Assembly: GCF_900099905.1 (NCBI RefSeq)
Contig: NZ_FNEE01000020.1
Location: 41,253 to 105,252, forward strand
Source of the DNA: Mesorhizobium muleiense
GTDB taxonomy: Bacteria > Pseudomonadota > Alphaproteobacteria > Rhizobiales > Rhizobiaceae
DNA: 64,000 nucleotides
Direction: 5' to 3'
Shown: positions 41,213-49,980 of the stretch, in pieces
Layout of the letters: every line of letters starts with the position of its first letter
How positions within the stretch are numbered: position 1 is the stretch's first letter
Program-made: the position numbers and the translations under genes
The notes under the pieces: generated by a model
Database searches by the model: none
The model's input: the letters and a program-made list of their open reading frames with translations, nothing else
What the model was told of the DNA's origin: nothing

Positions 41213-44034
41213 GCTGGCTGCCGCTCTCCTTCGGGGCGCCGATGGTGCTGTGGGGCCTTCTGGCCCTGCCGGTGATCTGGTGGCTTTTGCGGTTCACCCC
41301 GCCCAAGCCGCAGACTGAGGTCTTCCCGCCGCTGAAGATCCTGGCCCGCGTGCTGAAGCGCGAGGAGACGCCGCAACAGAGCCCGTGGTGGCTGACGCTG
41401 CTCAGGCTGCTGATGGCGGCCCTTATCGTTGCGGCGCTGGCCGAACCTGTCTTCAACCCGCGTGAAAGACTGCCGGCCGAGGGCACCGCTCTTGCGCTAG
41501 TCATCGACAATGACTGGGCAAGTGCCGCCGACTGGGGCCAGCGCGTCGCCACTGCCGAACGGCTGATCACCGATGCCAGCTCCAACGACGTGCCTGTCAT
41601 CATCGCCTTCACCGCCGAAAAACCGAATGCCGAGATCGGCCCGTTCGACGCCGCCACCGCGCTCGACCGGCTGCGCGCGGCAAAGCCGCGGCCGATCCCG
41701 ACCGACCGCCCGGCCGTCTATGCCCGCGTCGCGACAACCCTGGAGAGCTTGCCGGGCGCCAGCGTCGCCGTGCTCGCCGACGGTCTGGCGGCGGAAGGCG
41801 ACGAGGCCGCCTTCAACACGCTTCTGTCGAAGAACGCCGCCCGTGTCGTCTGGGCCGCCTCCGACCGGCCTGGCCTGATCGGCCTGACTGGCGCCGACAA
41901 CCAGGTGGACGGCTTCGAGCTGACCGCCATCCGCGCGCCGGGCGATCCGGCGCCGGCTCAGGTGACCGCCGGCGCCTTCGACGACAAGGGCCGCCGCATC
42001 GCCGACGCCACGCTGACCTTCTCGCCGGGCGAATCCACCGCCACCGGCACGATGGCGGTGCCGTTCGAGCTGCGCAACGACTTCGCCTCGATCGCGCTCG
42101 ACGGTCAGCGGCAGGCCGGCGCCGTCCGCGTGCTCGACGAGAGTTCCAAGCGCCGCCGCGTCGGACTGCTGTCGCAGGCCGAAGCCGACCAGGCGCAGCC
42201 GCTTCTGTCGCCGCTGTACTACATCCGCCGCGCGCTGCAGCCCTTCGCCGATCTGGCCGAGCCGTCGAGCGCCGACCTTGCCGACGCCATCCCGCAGCTC
42301 CTCGACCAGAAGCCGGCGATGATCGTCATGGCCGATGTCGGCACCATTCCGCAGCAGGTGCGGCAAAGGCTGGTCGACTGGGTCGACAATGGCGGCACGC
42401 TGGTGCGATTTGCCGGCTCGCGGCTGGTCGCCGCCGGCAATGACGACGACCTGCTGCCGGTCAGGCTGCGCACCGGCGAGCGCTCGCTCGGCGGCGCGCT
42501 GTCGTGGACGACGCCGCAGCCGGTCACCGATTTTCCGAAGACCGGCCCCTTCGCCGATCTCGCTCCGCCGGCCGAGGTCACCGTCACCAGGCAGGTGCTG
42601 GCCGAGCCGACGCCCGATATCGTCGAGCGCAGCTGGGCCACGCTTGCCGACGGCACGCCGCTGGTGACCGGTATGAAGAAGGGCAAAGGCACGCTCGTCC
42701 TGTTCCATGTCACGCCGGAGGCGACCTGGTCGAACCTGCCGATCTCCGGCAGCTTCGTCGAGATGCTGCGCCGCATCGTGCAACTGTCACGCAACCAGGG
42801 TGCGGCGGTCGCCAATGCCGAAGCCGCCGCCGCCTCGCTGGCGCCCTACCGCATGATATCAGCCGATGGCACGCTGGTGCCGCCGACGCCGGATGCACGG
42901 CCGCTGGTGCCGGGTGCCGGCCCGCTGCCGGTGACGTTCGAGAATCCGCCCGGCCTGTATGGCTCCGACACCGGCGTCATCGCTCACAATCTGCTCAATG
43001 CCGAAAGCCGCTTGGCGCCGCTGGTCCGTCCTCAGATCACCGTGCCGGTCACCACCGTCCAGTACGCTTTCGACGAATCGCACAATTTGAAGGGCCCGCT
43101 GGTGGCGGCAGCTCTCCTGCTGATGGTCCTTGATACGCTGGCGGTGTTCTGGATGGGCGGCCTGTTATCGCGCCGGCCGCGCCGCGCCGGCACGGCCGCC
43201 GCAACCACCGCCGCCCTGCTGATTACGCTCGGCGCCCTGGTCGGCCACACCGACATCGCCCGCGCCGACGATGCCAAACCCGGTGATGAGCGGGCGATCG
43301 AGGACATTTCGAAAACCCGGATCGGCTATGTGCAGACCGGCGACCGGAGCGTCGATTCGATCAGCCAGGCCGGGCTGGAGGGCCTGACCCGCTTCCTGAT
43401 CGAGAAGACCGCGCTCGAGCCGGGGGCGCCGGCCAGCGTCGATATCTCGAAGGACCAGCTTGCCTTCTATCCGCTGATCTATTGGCCGATCGATCCTGCC
43501 GCGCCGATGCCGAGCCAGGCCGCGATCGCCCGCGTCGACGCCTACATGCAGCAGGGCGGCACGGTGCTGTTCGACACGCGCGACCAGTTCGCCACCGGCA
43601 TCGGCGCGGAGCAGGCCAGCCCGGCGACAGAGCGGCTGCGCGACATCCTCGGCAACCTCAACGTGCCGGCGCTGGAGCCGGTGCCGTCGGACCATGTGCT
43701 GACCAAATCCTTTTACATCCTGCCTGAGTTTCCCGGACGCTTCGCCGGTGGCCCGCTGTGGGTCGCGGCGTCGCTCGAAGCCAGCAACACCGAGAACCGC
43801 CCGGTACGCACCGGCGACGGCGTCTCGCCGATCATGATCACCGCCAATGATTTCGCCGGCGCCTGGGCGGTCGACGAGAATGGCGACCCGCTTTTGCCGA
43901 CCGTGCCGTCGGATCCGATGCAGCGCATTTATGCGCTGCGCGCCGGCGTCAACATCATGATGTACATGCTGACCGGCAACTACAAATCCGATCAGGTGCA
44001 TGTGCCGGTGCTGCTCGAACGGCTGGGGCAGTAA
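41209..44034 (+). CDS. BatA-like membrane protein with DUF4159 domain
   Basis: The 941-residue protein has two N-terminal membrane helices with the BatA/aerotolerance pattern (PVIWWLLRF, then FPPLKILARVLKREE), a VWA-like region whose metal motif is DNDWAS instead of DxSxS, a central beta-rich part, two further helices near residues 635-700 and a C-terminal DUF4159 domain (TRIGYVQTGDRSVDSISQAGLEGLTRFL). It probably spans the membrane with a large periplasmic domain. An ATGA overlap links it to DUF58. Confidence 0.88.
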   Translation: MSWLPLSFGAPMVLWGLLALPVIWWLLRFTPPKPQTEVFPPLKILARVLKREETPQQSPWWLTLLRLLMAALIVAALAEPVFNPRERLPAEGTALALVIDNDWASAADWGQRVATAERLITDASSNDVPVIIAFTAEKPNAEIGPFDAATALDRLRAAKPRPIPTDRPAVYARVATTLESLPGASVAVLADGLAAEGDEAAFNTLLSKNAARVVWAASDRPGLIGLTGADNQVDGFELTAIRAPGDPAPAQVTAGAFDDKGRRIADATLTFSPGESTATGTMAVPFELRNDFASIALDGQRQAGAVRVLDESSKRRRVGLLSQAEADQAQPLLSPLYYIRRALQPFADLAEPSSADLADAIPQLLDQKPAMIVMADVGTIPQQVRQRLVDWVDNGGTLVRFAGSRLVAAGNDDDLLPVRLRTGERSLGGALSWTTPQPVTDFPKTGPFADLAPPAEVTVTRQVLAEPTPDIVERSWATLADGTPLVTGMKKGKGTLVLFHVTPEATWSNLPISGSFVEMLRRIVQLSRNQGAAVANAEAAAASLAPYRMISADGTLVPPTPDARPLVPGAGPLPVTFENPPGLYGSDTGVIAHNLLNAESRLAPLVRPQITVPVTTVQYAFDESHNLKGPLVAAALLLMVLDTLAVFWMGGLLSRRPRRAGTAAATTAALLITLGALVGHTDIARADDAKPGDERAIEDISKTRIGYVQTGDRSVDSISQAGLEGLTRFLIEKTALEPGAPASVDISKDQLAFYPLIYWPIDPAAPMPSQAAIARVDAYMQQGGTVLFDTRDQFATGIGAEQASPATERLRDILGNLNVPALEPVPSDHVLTKSFYILPEFPGRFAGGPLWVAASLEASNTENRPVRTGDGVSPIMITANDFAGAWAVDENGDPLLPTVPSDPMQRIYALRAGVNIMMYMLTGNYKSDQVHVPVLLERLGQ

Positions 44035-44037
44035 GCC

Positions 44038-46125
44038 ATGAACTTGTCGCTCGCCTTCGAACCGCTCATCTCCTGGCCGCTGCTCGGCCTGGTGCTGGCG
44101 CCGCTGTTGCTGCTGGCATTGGTCGGCCTGTGGTTCCGCCAGCGCGGCGCGGTCTTCCGTTTTGCCGCCCTGCTGGCGCTGACTGCGGCCCTGCTCAACC
44201 CGGTGTTGCTCGACGAAGAGCGCGAGGCGCTGAAAAGCGTCGTCGCCGTCGTCGTCGACCGCAGCCAGAGCCAGGACATTGGCGAGCGCACCAGGCAGAC
44301 CGACGAGGCGCTGGCCGGGCTTCAGCAGCGCCTCGGCCGCTTCAAACAGTTCGATGTCCGCGTCGTCGAGGCCGGCAAGTCGGAAGCCGCCGAGGAGCGC
44401 ACCGAAACGCGGCTTTTCGGGGCGCTTGAGAGCGCTTTCCGCGACGTGCCGCCTTCGCGCATCGGCGGCGCCATCATGATCACCGACGGCGAGGTGCATG
44501 ACGCCCCAGGCGGAACGCCCGACTTCAACGCCCCGCTGCACGCTCTGATCACCGGCAACGACCAGGAAAAGGATCGCCGCATCCGCTTCGAGAATGCGCC
44601 GCGCTTCGGTCTGGTCGGCAAGCCGCTCGAAATGACCTATCGCGTCATCGGCACCAACAACGAGGCGGGCTCGGTCGATGTGCGCGTCTCGGTCAATGGC
44701 GAGCAGGTTTCGGTCGAGCGCGCCACCATCGGCCAGGCTATGCCGCTGCAGGTGACCATTCCCGGCGCCGGCCGCAACATCGTCGAGCTCGCCATCGATC
44801 CCGAGCCCGACGAACTCACCGACACCAACAACCGCGCCATCGCGCTGATCGACGGCATCCGCGAGAATTTGCGCGTGCTGCTGGTTTCCGGCGAACCGCA
44901 TGCCGGCGAACGCACCTGGCGCAACCTTCTGAAATCCGATGCCTCGGTCGATCTGGTCCACTTCACCATTCTGCGGCCGCCGGAAAAGCAGGATGGCACG
45001 CCGATCAACGAATTGTCGCTGATCGCCTTCCCGACGCGCGAACTGTTCGTCGAGAAGATCAAGGATTTCGACCTGATCATCTTCGACCGCTACCAGCACC
45101 GCGACGTGCTGCCGGTCCTCTATTACGACTACATCGCCGAATATGTCGAAAAGGGCGGCGCGCTGCTGATCGCGGCAGGACCCGAATATGCCGGCGAAAG
45201 TTCCATCGCCCGCACGCCTTTGATGTCGGCGCTGCCGGCGATGCCGACCGGCGAAGTCGTCGAAAAGGCCTTTTATCCGCGCCTCACCGAGCTCGGCCAG
45301 CGCCATCCGGTGACGCGCGGGCTTGACGGCTCCGCCACCGAGCCGCCGCACTGGAGCCGCTGGTTCCGCACCATCGGCGTCGAGAACCCCGGGGGCGAGG
45401 CGGTGATGAAGGGCGCCGACAACCGTCCGCTGCTGCTGCTCGACCGCAAGGGTGAAGGCCGCGTCGGCATGTTTTTGTCCGACCAGGGCTGGTTGTGGGC
45501 GCGCGGCTTCGAGGGTGGCGGCCCGCATGTCCAGCTCTATCGCCGCATCGCCCACTGGCTGATGAAGGAGCCCGAACTCGAGGAGGAGCGGCTGACTGCC
45601 GACGGCCGCGGCATGATGCTGGAAATCCGCCGCCAGACGATGAGCGACGATCCCGGCCCGGCGCAGATCATCACCCCGTCCGGCAAGGCGATGACCGTCA
45701 AGCTCGAGAGAGCTGAACCCGGCGTTTTCCTGGGCAGCATCGAGACCAGCGAGATCGGCCTCTATCAGGTCGGCAATGGCGACCTGAAAGCGCTTGCCCA
45801 TGTCGGCCCGGTCAACGCACCGGAATTCACCGACGTCGTCTCAACCGAGAACCGGCTGAGAGCCCCGGCCGAGGCCACCGGCGGCAGCGTGCGCCGGCTG
45901 GCGCAATCGTCGACCCTTGGCAATCTCGCCGGCGGCGTGACGCTGCCGTCGGTCGTCCCGGTCCGCTCCACGGGCGCGGCGGCCGGCAACGACTGGATCG
46001 GCCTGCGCACCACCGACGACAGCGTGCTGAAGGCCGTCTCGCGCGTGCCGCTGTTCGGCGGGTTCCTCGGCCTCGGCCTGCTGCTTCTGGCATTGGGCTC
46101 GATGTGGTACCGAGAGGGGCGTTAG
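44038..46125 (+). CDS. VWA/glutamine amidotransferase-like membrane protein
   Basis: The 695-residue protein begins with two hydrophobic helices, followed by a VWA-like domain keeping DxSxS (VVDRSQS) and the later ITDGEVHD metal position. A central region then resembles class I glutamine amidotransferase folds (LRVLLVSGEPHAGERTWRNLL, YVEKGGALLIAAGPEYAG), and a last helix closes the protein. It follows the DUF4159 gene after three bases. The cluster may assemble or monitor the envelope; no substrate can be named. Confidence 0.86.
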   Translation: MNLSLAFEPLISWPLLGLVLAPLLLLALVGLWFRQRGAVFRFAALLALTAALLNPVLLDEEREALKSVVAVVVDRSQSQDIGERTRQTDEALAGLQQRLGRFKQFDVRVVEAGKSEAAEERTETRLFGALESAFRDVPPSRIGGAIMITDGEVHDAPGGTPDFNAPLHALITGNDQEKDRRIRFENAPRFGLVGKPLEMTYRVIGTNNEAGSVDVRVSVNGEQVSVERATIGQAMPLQVTIPGAGRNIVELAIDPEPDELTDTNNRAIALIDGIRENLRVLLVSGEPHAGERTWRNLLKSDASVDLVHFTILRPPEKQDGTPINELSLIAFPTRELFVEKIKDFDLIIFDRYQHRDVLPVLYYDYIAEYVEKGGALLIAAGPEYAGESSIARTPLMSALPAMPTGEVVEKAFYPRLTELGQRHPVTRGLDGSATEPPHWSRWFRTIGVENPGGEAVMKGADNRPLLLLDRKGEGRVGMFLSDQGWLWARGFEGGGPHVQLYRRIAHWLMKEPELEEERLTADGRGMMLEIRRQTMSDDPGPAQIITPSGKAMTVKLERAEPGVFLGSIETSEIGLYQVGNGDLKALAHVGPVNAPEFTDVVSTENRLRAPAEATGGSVRRLAQSSTLGNLAGGVTLPSVVPVRSTGAAAGNDWIGLRTTDDSVLKAVSRVPLFGGFLGLGLLLLALGSMWYREGR

Positions 46126-46137
46126 CGACGCGCCTTT

Positions 46138-46313
46138 CCTTCTCCCCTTGTGGGAGAAGGTGGCCGAGCGAAGCTCGGTCGGATGAGGGGTGCTCCAGCT
46201 TGACGCAAACTCTCGTATACATCGGCAAAATCACCAACGCCTCATTCCGTCCAACACCCCTCAACCGTCTTGGCGCTGCGCGCCAATCCACCTTCTCCCA
46301 CAGGGGGAGAAGG
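46138..46313. repeat. Palindromic repeat after the VWA-like gene
   Basis: CCTTCTCCCCTTGTGGGAGA at the left and CACCTTCTCCCACAGGGGGA at the right are inverted ends like those at 17516-17660. The centre carries GGATGAGGGGTGCTCCAGCTTG and CAACACCCCTCAACCG. Its right half is shared with copy B upstream of the true clpS end, so it took part in the duplication described below. Confidence 0.75.
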
Positions 46314-46324
46314 GAAAGCGGGCG

Positions 46325-46442
46325 CTACTCCTCCGGTTCCGTCGTGAACATCAGCGGATAGCCCTTGGCCTTGCCGGCATCGGTCGCCCGAGTCGCCTTG
46401 GCCTCGGCGACGTCCCTTGTGAAGACGGCGACGACGCAGACG
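46325..46442 (-). pseudogene. Duplicated 3' fragment of clpS
   Basis: This 118-base piece encodes roughly the last 39 residues of ClpS (from VCVVAVFTRDVAE to MFTTEPEE and stop), nearly identical to 47289-47406 except for a few silent or conservative changes. It has no start and joins the VOC gene end abruptly at 46442. It marks one side of a duplication. Confidence 0.88.
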
Positions 46443-46444
46443 GC

Positions 46445-47125
46445 TCACTCGCCCGGGCCAGCAAACAAAATGAGATTTCCGTCTGGATCCATAACAATGA
46501 AGTTTCTGGCACCCCAGGGTTCTTTCCTGAGGACTTGGTGAAAGGGCACCCCCGCGGCCTGAAAATTCAGAAAGAGCTGTTTAATCTCGTCTGCAGTATC
46601 GACTGTGATCCCGGCGGAGAGCAGGTGTTCACGTTGCCGTATATCGCCAACGAACACAGGTTCGCAAACCAACCTCAGCGCGAGCTGCGCATTGTCACGT
46701 GTCACCTGTCCGTAAAATGCCGGGTCGCCGTAAACAAAGTCGACTCCGAAGCCGAGCTTGGTGGTGAAGAATTCGAACGACGCATTGATGTCGGTGACGA
46801 ACAACTGCGCTGAGGTTGAACTCAGAACGGGTGCAGGCACGGTCTGTTTTTTCTGATCTGTCATGGCTGGGGCTCCTGTCTTGAGCGCCTGCCATCCCTC
46901 GAACCCCAATTGACGCGCGATCAGTTCCTGCGCGTCGCTGAGCTTGAAATTTGCTGCCAGTACCTGATTGTCATCGAGATGCTGGAAGCGTGGCAACGCA
47001 GCTCTGATCTCGGCTGCGACCGGATAGTACCGTTCGCGGTGCCACCGCAAATATTGCTTGGCCTGCTTTTTGAGGTTTTCGAGATTCGGCATAGGCGCAA
47101 CTGTGGTCACAGTATAGGCGGGCAT
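46445..47125 (-). CDS. VOC (glyoxalase/bleomycin resistance)-type protein with helical N-terminus
   Basis: The 226-residue protein has an N-terminal helical segment of about 75 residues (NLENLKKQAKQYLRWHRERYYPVAAEIRA, then DAQELIARQLGFEGWQALK), the kind seen before ankyrin-like or VOC domains, and a C-terminal VOC domain (SAQLFVTDINASFEFFTTKLGFGVDF, then WGARNFIVMDPDGNLILFAGPGE). The function could be antibiotic binding or dioxygenation. ATG 47125 has AAAGGG upstream; 47092 is an alternative. It lies between two copies of a clpS-tail segment, suggesting recent insertion. Confidence 0.85.
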   Translation of the reverse strand: MPAYTVTTVAPMPNLENLKKQAKQYLRWHRERYYPVAAEIRAALPRFQHLDDNQVLAANFKLSDAQELIARQLGFEGWQALKTGAPAMTDQKKQTVPAPVLSSTSAQLFVTDINASFEFFTTKLGFGVDFVYGDPAFYGQVTRDNAQLALRLVCEPVFVGDIRQREHLLSAGITVDTADEIKQLFLNFQAAGVPFHQVLRKEPWGARNFIVMDPDGNLILFAGPGE

Positions 47126-47203
47126 TGCCCTTTCGACGTTACACCGATGCGCCCTACGCAGCGCTGCGAACCGTGCCTCGGCGATGAGCAGTTGTCAATC
47201 ACC

Positions 47204-47406
47204 GCACTCCGTCCAGTACCCTCAACCGTCTTGGCGCTGCGCGCCAATCCACCTTCTCCCGCAGCAAGGGGAGGAGGGGAAGCCGGCGCTACTCCTCCGG
47301 TTCCGTCGTGAACATCAGCGGGTAGCCCTTGGCCTTGCCGGCATCGGTCGCCCGTGTCGCCTTGGTCTCGGCGACGTCCCTGGTGAAGACGGCGACGACG
47401 CAGACG
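47204..47406. repeat. Direct repeat copy B, matching about 46241-46442
   Basis: The sequence from the repeat remnant CCGTCCA...CTCAACCGTCTTGGCG through the last third of clpS recurs at 46241-46442. The copies flank the VOC gene in the same orientation. Matching stops at 46442 and 47406. Confidence 0.85.
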
Positions 47407-47606
47407 CCGCGCTGGTGCGCGGTGATCATCACCCGCCGCGCCTGATCCTCGCTCAGCTTGAATTCGCCCTTGAGCACCGTCACCACGAACTCGCGCGGCG
47501 TGAAATCGTCATTGAGGAGGATGACCTTGTAGAGCTTCGGGCGTTCGATCTTCGGCCGCGTCTTGGTGCGGGGTTTTGTGACGATCTCAGGCATCGGAAC
47601 CGGCAA
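47289..47606 (-). CDS. clpS: ATP-dependent Clp protease adaptor ClpS (ClpS2-type)
   Basis: ClpS delivers N-degron substrates to ClpA. The 105-residue protein has the core LYKVILLNDDFTPREFVVTVL with the binding-pocket residues and MITAHQRGVCVVAVFTRDVAETK. The sequence is closer to alphaproteobacterial ClpS2, which has a narrower specificity, than to ClpS1. clpA is not adjacent. The 3' end is duplicated at 46325. Confidence 0.93.
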   Translation of the reverse strand: MPVPMPEIVTKPRTKTRPKIERPKLYKVILLNDDFTPREFVVTVLKGEFKLSEDQARRVMITAHQRGVCVVAVFTRDVAETKATRATDAGKAKGYPLMFTTEPEE

Positions 47607-47786
47607 CTGTGCGCAAGAAATTCGCTTTTATTCTGACATGGACGAAAGCAATCGTCCATTTTGAACCGCCCGCAAACCGCCTTCCTGGCGGGGCGCCGCC
47701 GTTCACAAGTCCGTGCCTATATGGGACCGCCGCCAAGCCAGCGCAGACCGCGAAGAAACGATACGGACCGTTCCGTTTAGAAACAA

Positions 47787-48968
47787 CTATCGCCGCAATA
47801 CCGCGCTCAGCACGTCCCTGATGCCGATGGCGCCGACGAAGCGCGACTGGTCGTCGAACAGCGCCACCGGTGCGGTCTGCGAGCGGTGCATGGCCAGCAT
47901 CACCGTCTTCAGCGAGGTGCCGGGATTGGCCCAGAATACCTGCGTCGTCTCCTCCGGCTGCGCCTCGACATCGGCGCACGACACCCAGAACGCCGGCTTG
48001 CCGTCGCGCTCGGCCGCTGCCACCAGCCCGCGCTCGTCGATCTTGAAACGCGTCGTCTTGCGGCGGTCGAGCCACACCCAGCCGTCCTCGCCGTGATCGA
48101 GGTCGCGGCGGTCGCGCATCACGTTCCAGGCGGTCAGCACCGAGAGCGGATTCACATTGGCGATGAAGTCGCGGACATAGTCATTGGCGGGGCGCAGCAC
48201 GATGTCTTCCGGCGCGCCGGTCTGCACGATGCGCCCGCCTTCCATGATGGTGATGTGGCTGCCGATCTTCAGCGCCTCCTCGAGATCGTGGCTGACGAAG
48301 ACGATGGTCTTCTTCAGCTCGGCCTGAAGCTGCAGCAATTCGTCCTGCAGCTTGGTCCGGATCAGCGGGTCGAGCGCCGAGAACGGCTCGTCCATCAGCA
48401 GGATCGGCGCTTCGGTGGCAAACGCGCGCGCCAGCCCGACGCGCTGCTGCATGCCGCCGGAAAGCTCGTGGGCGTATTTCGACGCCCACTGGTCGAGCCC
48501 GACGAGCTTCAACTGGCGCTCGACGCGCGCATTGCGCTCGGCTTCGGGCACGCCGGAAAGCTCGAGCCCGAAGCCGACATTTTCCGCGACGGTGCGCCAG
48601 GGCAGAAGGCCGAACTGCTGAAACACCATGGCGACCCGCGTCTGTCTGATGTGGCGCAGCGTGGCGGCGTCGCAGGCCGCGACATCGACCATGCGGTCGC
48701 CGTCCTTGACCATGACGTTGCCACGCGCCGGCACGTTGAGCAGGTTGACGGCGCGCAGCAGCGTCGATTTGCCGGAGCCGGAGAGGCCCATCAGGACGGA
48801 AATCTCGCCCTCGTTGACGGTCAAATTGGCACCGGCGCAGCCGAGCACGGCGCCGGTCTTCTCCAAAATTTCCTGACGCGTTGCGCCCCTGTCGACGAGC
48901 GCCAGCGCTTCCTTGCGCGCCGCGCCGAAGACGATGTCGACATTCTTGAAATCGACCGCAGCGCTCAT
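47787..48968 (-). CDS. choV: Choline ABC transporter ATP-binding subunit
   Basis: The 393-residue protein has an N-terminal extension typical of ProV/ChoV, Walker A GLSGSGKST, signature LSGGMQQR, Walker B ILLMDEPFSALDP and a C-terminal CBS-like regulatory part (about 270-390). It powers choline or glycine betaine uptake. The frame remains open beyond the ATG at 48968, but the start is fixed by overlap with the choW stop and by homology. Confidence 0.93.
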   Translation of the reverse strand: MSAAVDFKNVDIVFGAARKEALALVDRGATRQEILEKTGAVLGCAGANLTVNEGEISVLMGLSGSGKSTLLRAVNLLNVPARGNVMVKDGDRMVDVAACDAATLRHIRQTRVAMVFQQFGLLPWRTVAENVGFGLELSGVPEAERNARVERQLKLVGLDQWASKYAHELSGGMQQRVGLARAFATEAPILLMDEPFSALDPLIRTKLQDELLQLQAELKKTIVFVSHDLEEALKIGSHITIMEGGRIVQTGAPEDIVLRPANDYVRDFIANVNPLSVLTAWNVMRDRRDLDHGEDGWVWLDRRKTTRFKIDERGLVAAAERDGKPAFWVSCADVEAQPEETTQVFWANPGTSLKTVMLAMHRSQTAPVALFDDQSRFVGAIGIRDVLSAVLRR

Positions 48969-49819
48969 TTGGCGGCTCCCGTGCCGATGCGGCTGATGCG
49001 GTCGAGGATGATGGCGAGCACGACGATGGCGAGGCCGGCTTCGAGCCCGAGCGGGATGTTGACCGAGTTCAGCGCGCGCACCACCGGCTTGCCGAGGCCG
49101 TTGGCGCCGATGAGCGCAGCGATCACGACCATGGAGAGACAGAGCATGATGCACTGCGTCAGGCCCGCCATGATGGTCGGCAGTGCCGCCGGCAGCTCGA
49201 CTTTCCACAGCAGCTGGCGTTTTGTCGCGCCGAAGGCTTCGCCGGCCTCGATCATCGGTTTCGGCACCGAGGTGATGCCGAGATGCGTCAGGCGGATCGG
49301 CGCGGGAGCCGCGAAGATGACGGTGACGATGAGGCCGGGTGCGATGCCGAGGCCGAAGAGAATGAGCACCGGGATCAGGTAGACGAAGGTCGGCATGGTC
49401 TGCATCAGGTCTAGGACCGGCTGGAGATAGCGGTAGCCGCGCTCGTTATGCGCCGCCCAGATGCCGATCGGCACGCCGATGGCCATCGAGGCCGCAGCGG
49501 CGCCCACGACCAACACCAGTGTCTCGACGGTTTCCTGCCAGAGATCCTGGTTGACGATGAAGAGCAGGCCGAGCGCGACGGCAAGCGCCAGCTTCCATGA
49601 TTTCTGCAGGTACCAGGCAAGCCCGGCTATGGCGGCGACCAGGAGGACCGGGGGGACGAGCAGCAAAAGATCGACGAGCCCGTCGAGAACGACGGTTAGC
49701 CCGTCGGCGATACTGTCGAAAAACCACTCGAAATTGGTGGTCAGAAAGTCGAAGAAGGTCTTGCCCCACCGCCCGATCGGGATCTTGAAGCTCGAAATCA
49801 GTTGCGAAACCGGATCCAT
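48965..49819 (-). CDS. choW: Choline ABC transporter permease
   Basis: The 284-residue inner-membrane protein has about six helices and the permease EAA motif (EAGEAFGATKRQLLWKVELPAALPTIMAGL). Its VGAAAASMAIGVPIGIWAAH segment is typical of ProW/ChoW. ATG 49819 with GAGGGGA upstream is preferred over a GTG at 49846. It overlaps choV by four bases; a repeat separates it from choX. Confidence 0.93.
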   Translation of the reverse strand: MDPVSQLISSFKIPIGRWGKTFFDFLTTNFEWFFDSIADGLTVVLDGLVDLLLLVPPVLLVAAIAGLAWYLQKSWKLALAVALGLLFIVNQDLWQETVETLVLVVGAAAASMAIGVPIGIWAAHNERGYRYLQPVLDLMQTMPTFVYLIPVLILFGLGIAPGLIVTVIFAAPAPIRLTHLGITSVPKPMIEAGEAFGATKRQLLWKVELPAALPTIMAGLTQCIMLCLSMVVIAALIGANGLGKPVVRALNSVNIPLGLEAGLAIVVLAIILDRISRIGTGAAK

Positions 49820-49843
49820 GGCAAATGTCCCCTCATTCTTCTT

Positions 49844-49972
49844 CACCTCTCCCCTGACGGAGTGGGCCGAACCGCGCAGCCGAGCCGGGTGGGATGGTCA
49901 CGGTTATGCTCCGTTCCGAACCATCCCAACCGCGGCGCGTGCCGCGCCGAACCTCCCCACACGGGGGAGGTG
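49844..49972. repeat. Repeat between choX and choW with nested hairpins
   Basis: CACCTCTCCCC (49844-49854) and GGGGAGGTG (49964-49972) are inverted ends; inner arms GGATGGT and ACCATCC and a terminal ACCTCCCC/GGGGAGGT hairpin add further structure. It belongs to the broad CTCCCC repeat family. It may lower expression of choWV relative to the binding protein choX. Confidence 0.7.
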
Positions 49973-49980
49973 TAAGTTTG

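Noticed and set aside
43165..45801. An 878-codon minus-strand frame opposite the DUF4159 and VWA-like genes
   Set aside because: High GC content makes long antisense frames common. The sense genes have domains and overlaps; this frame has a low-complexity Arg/His/Gln-rich translation.
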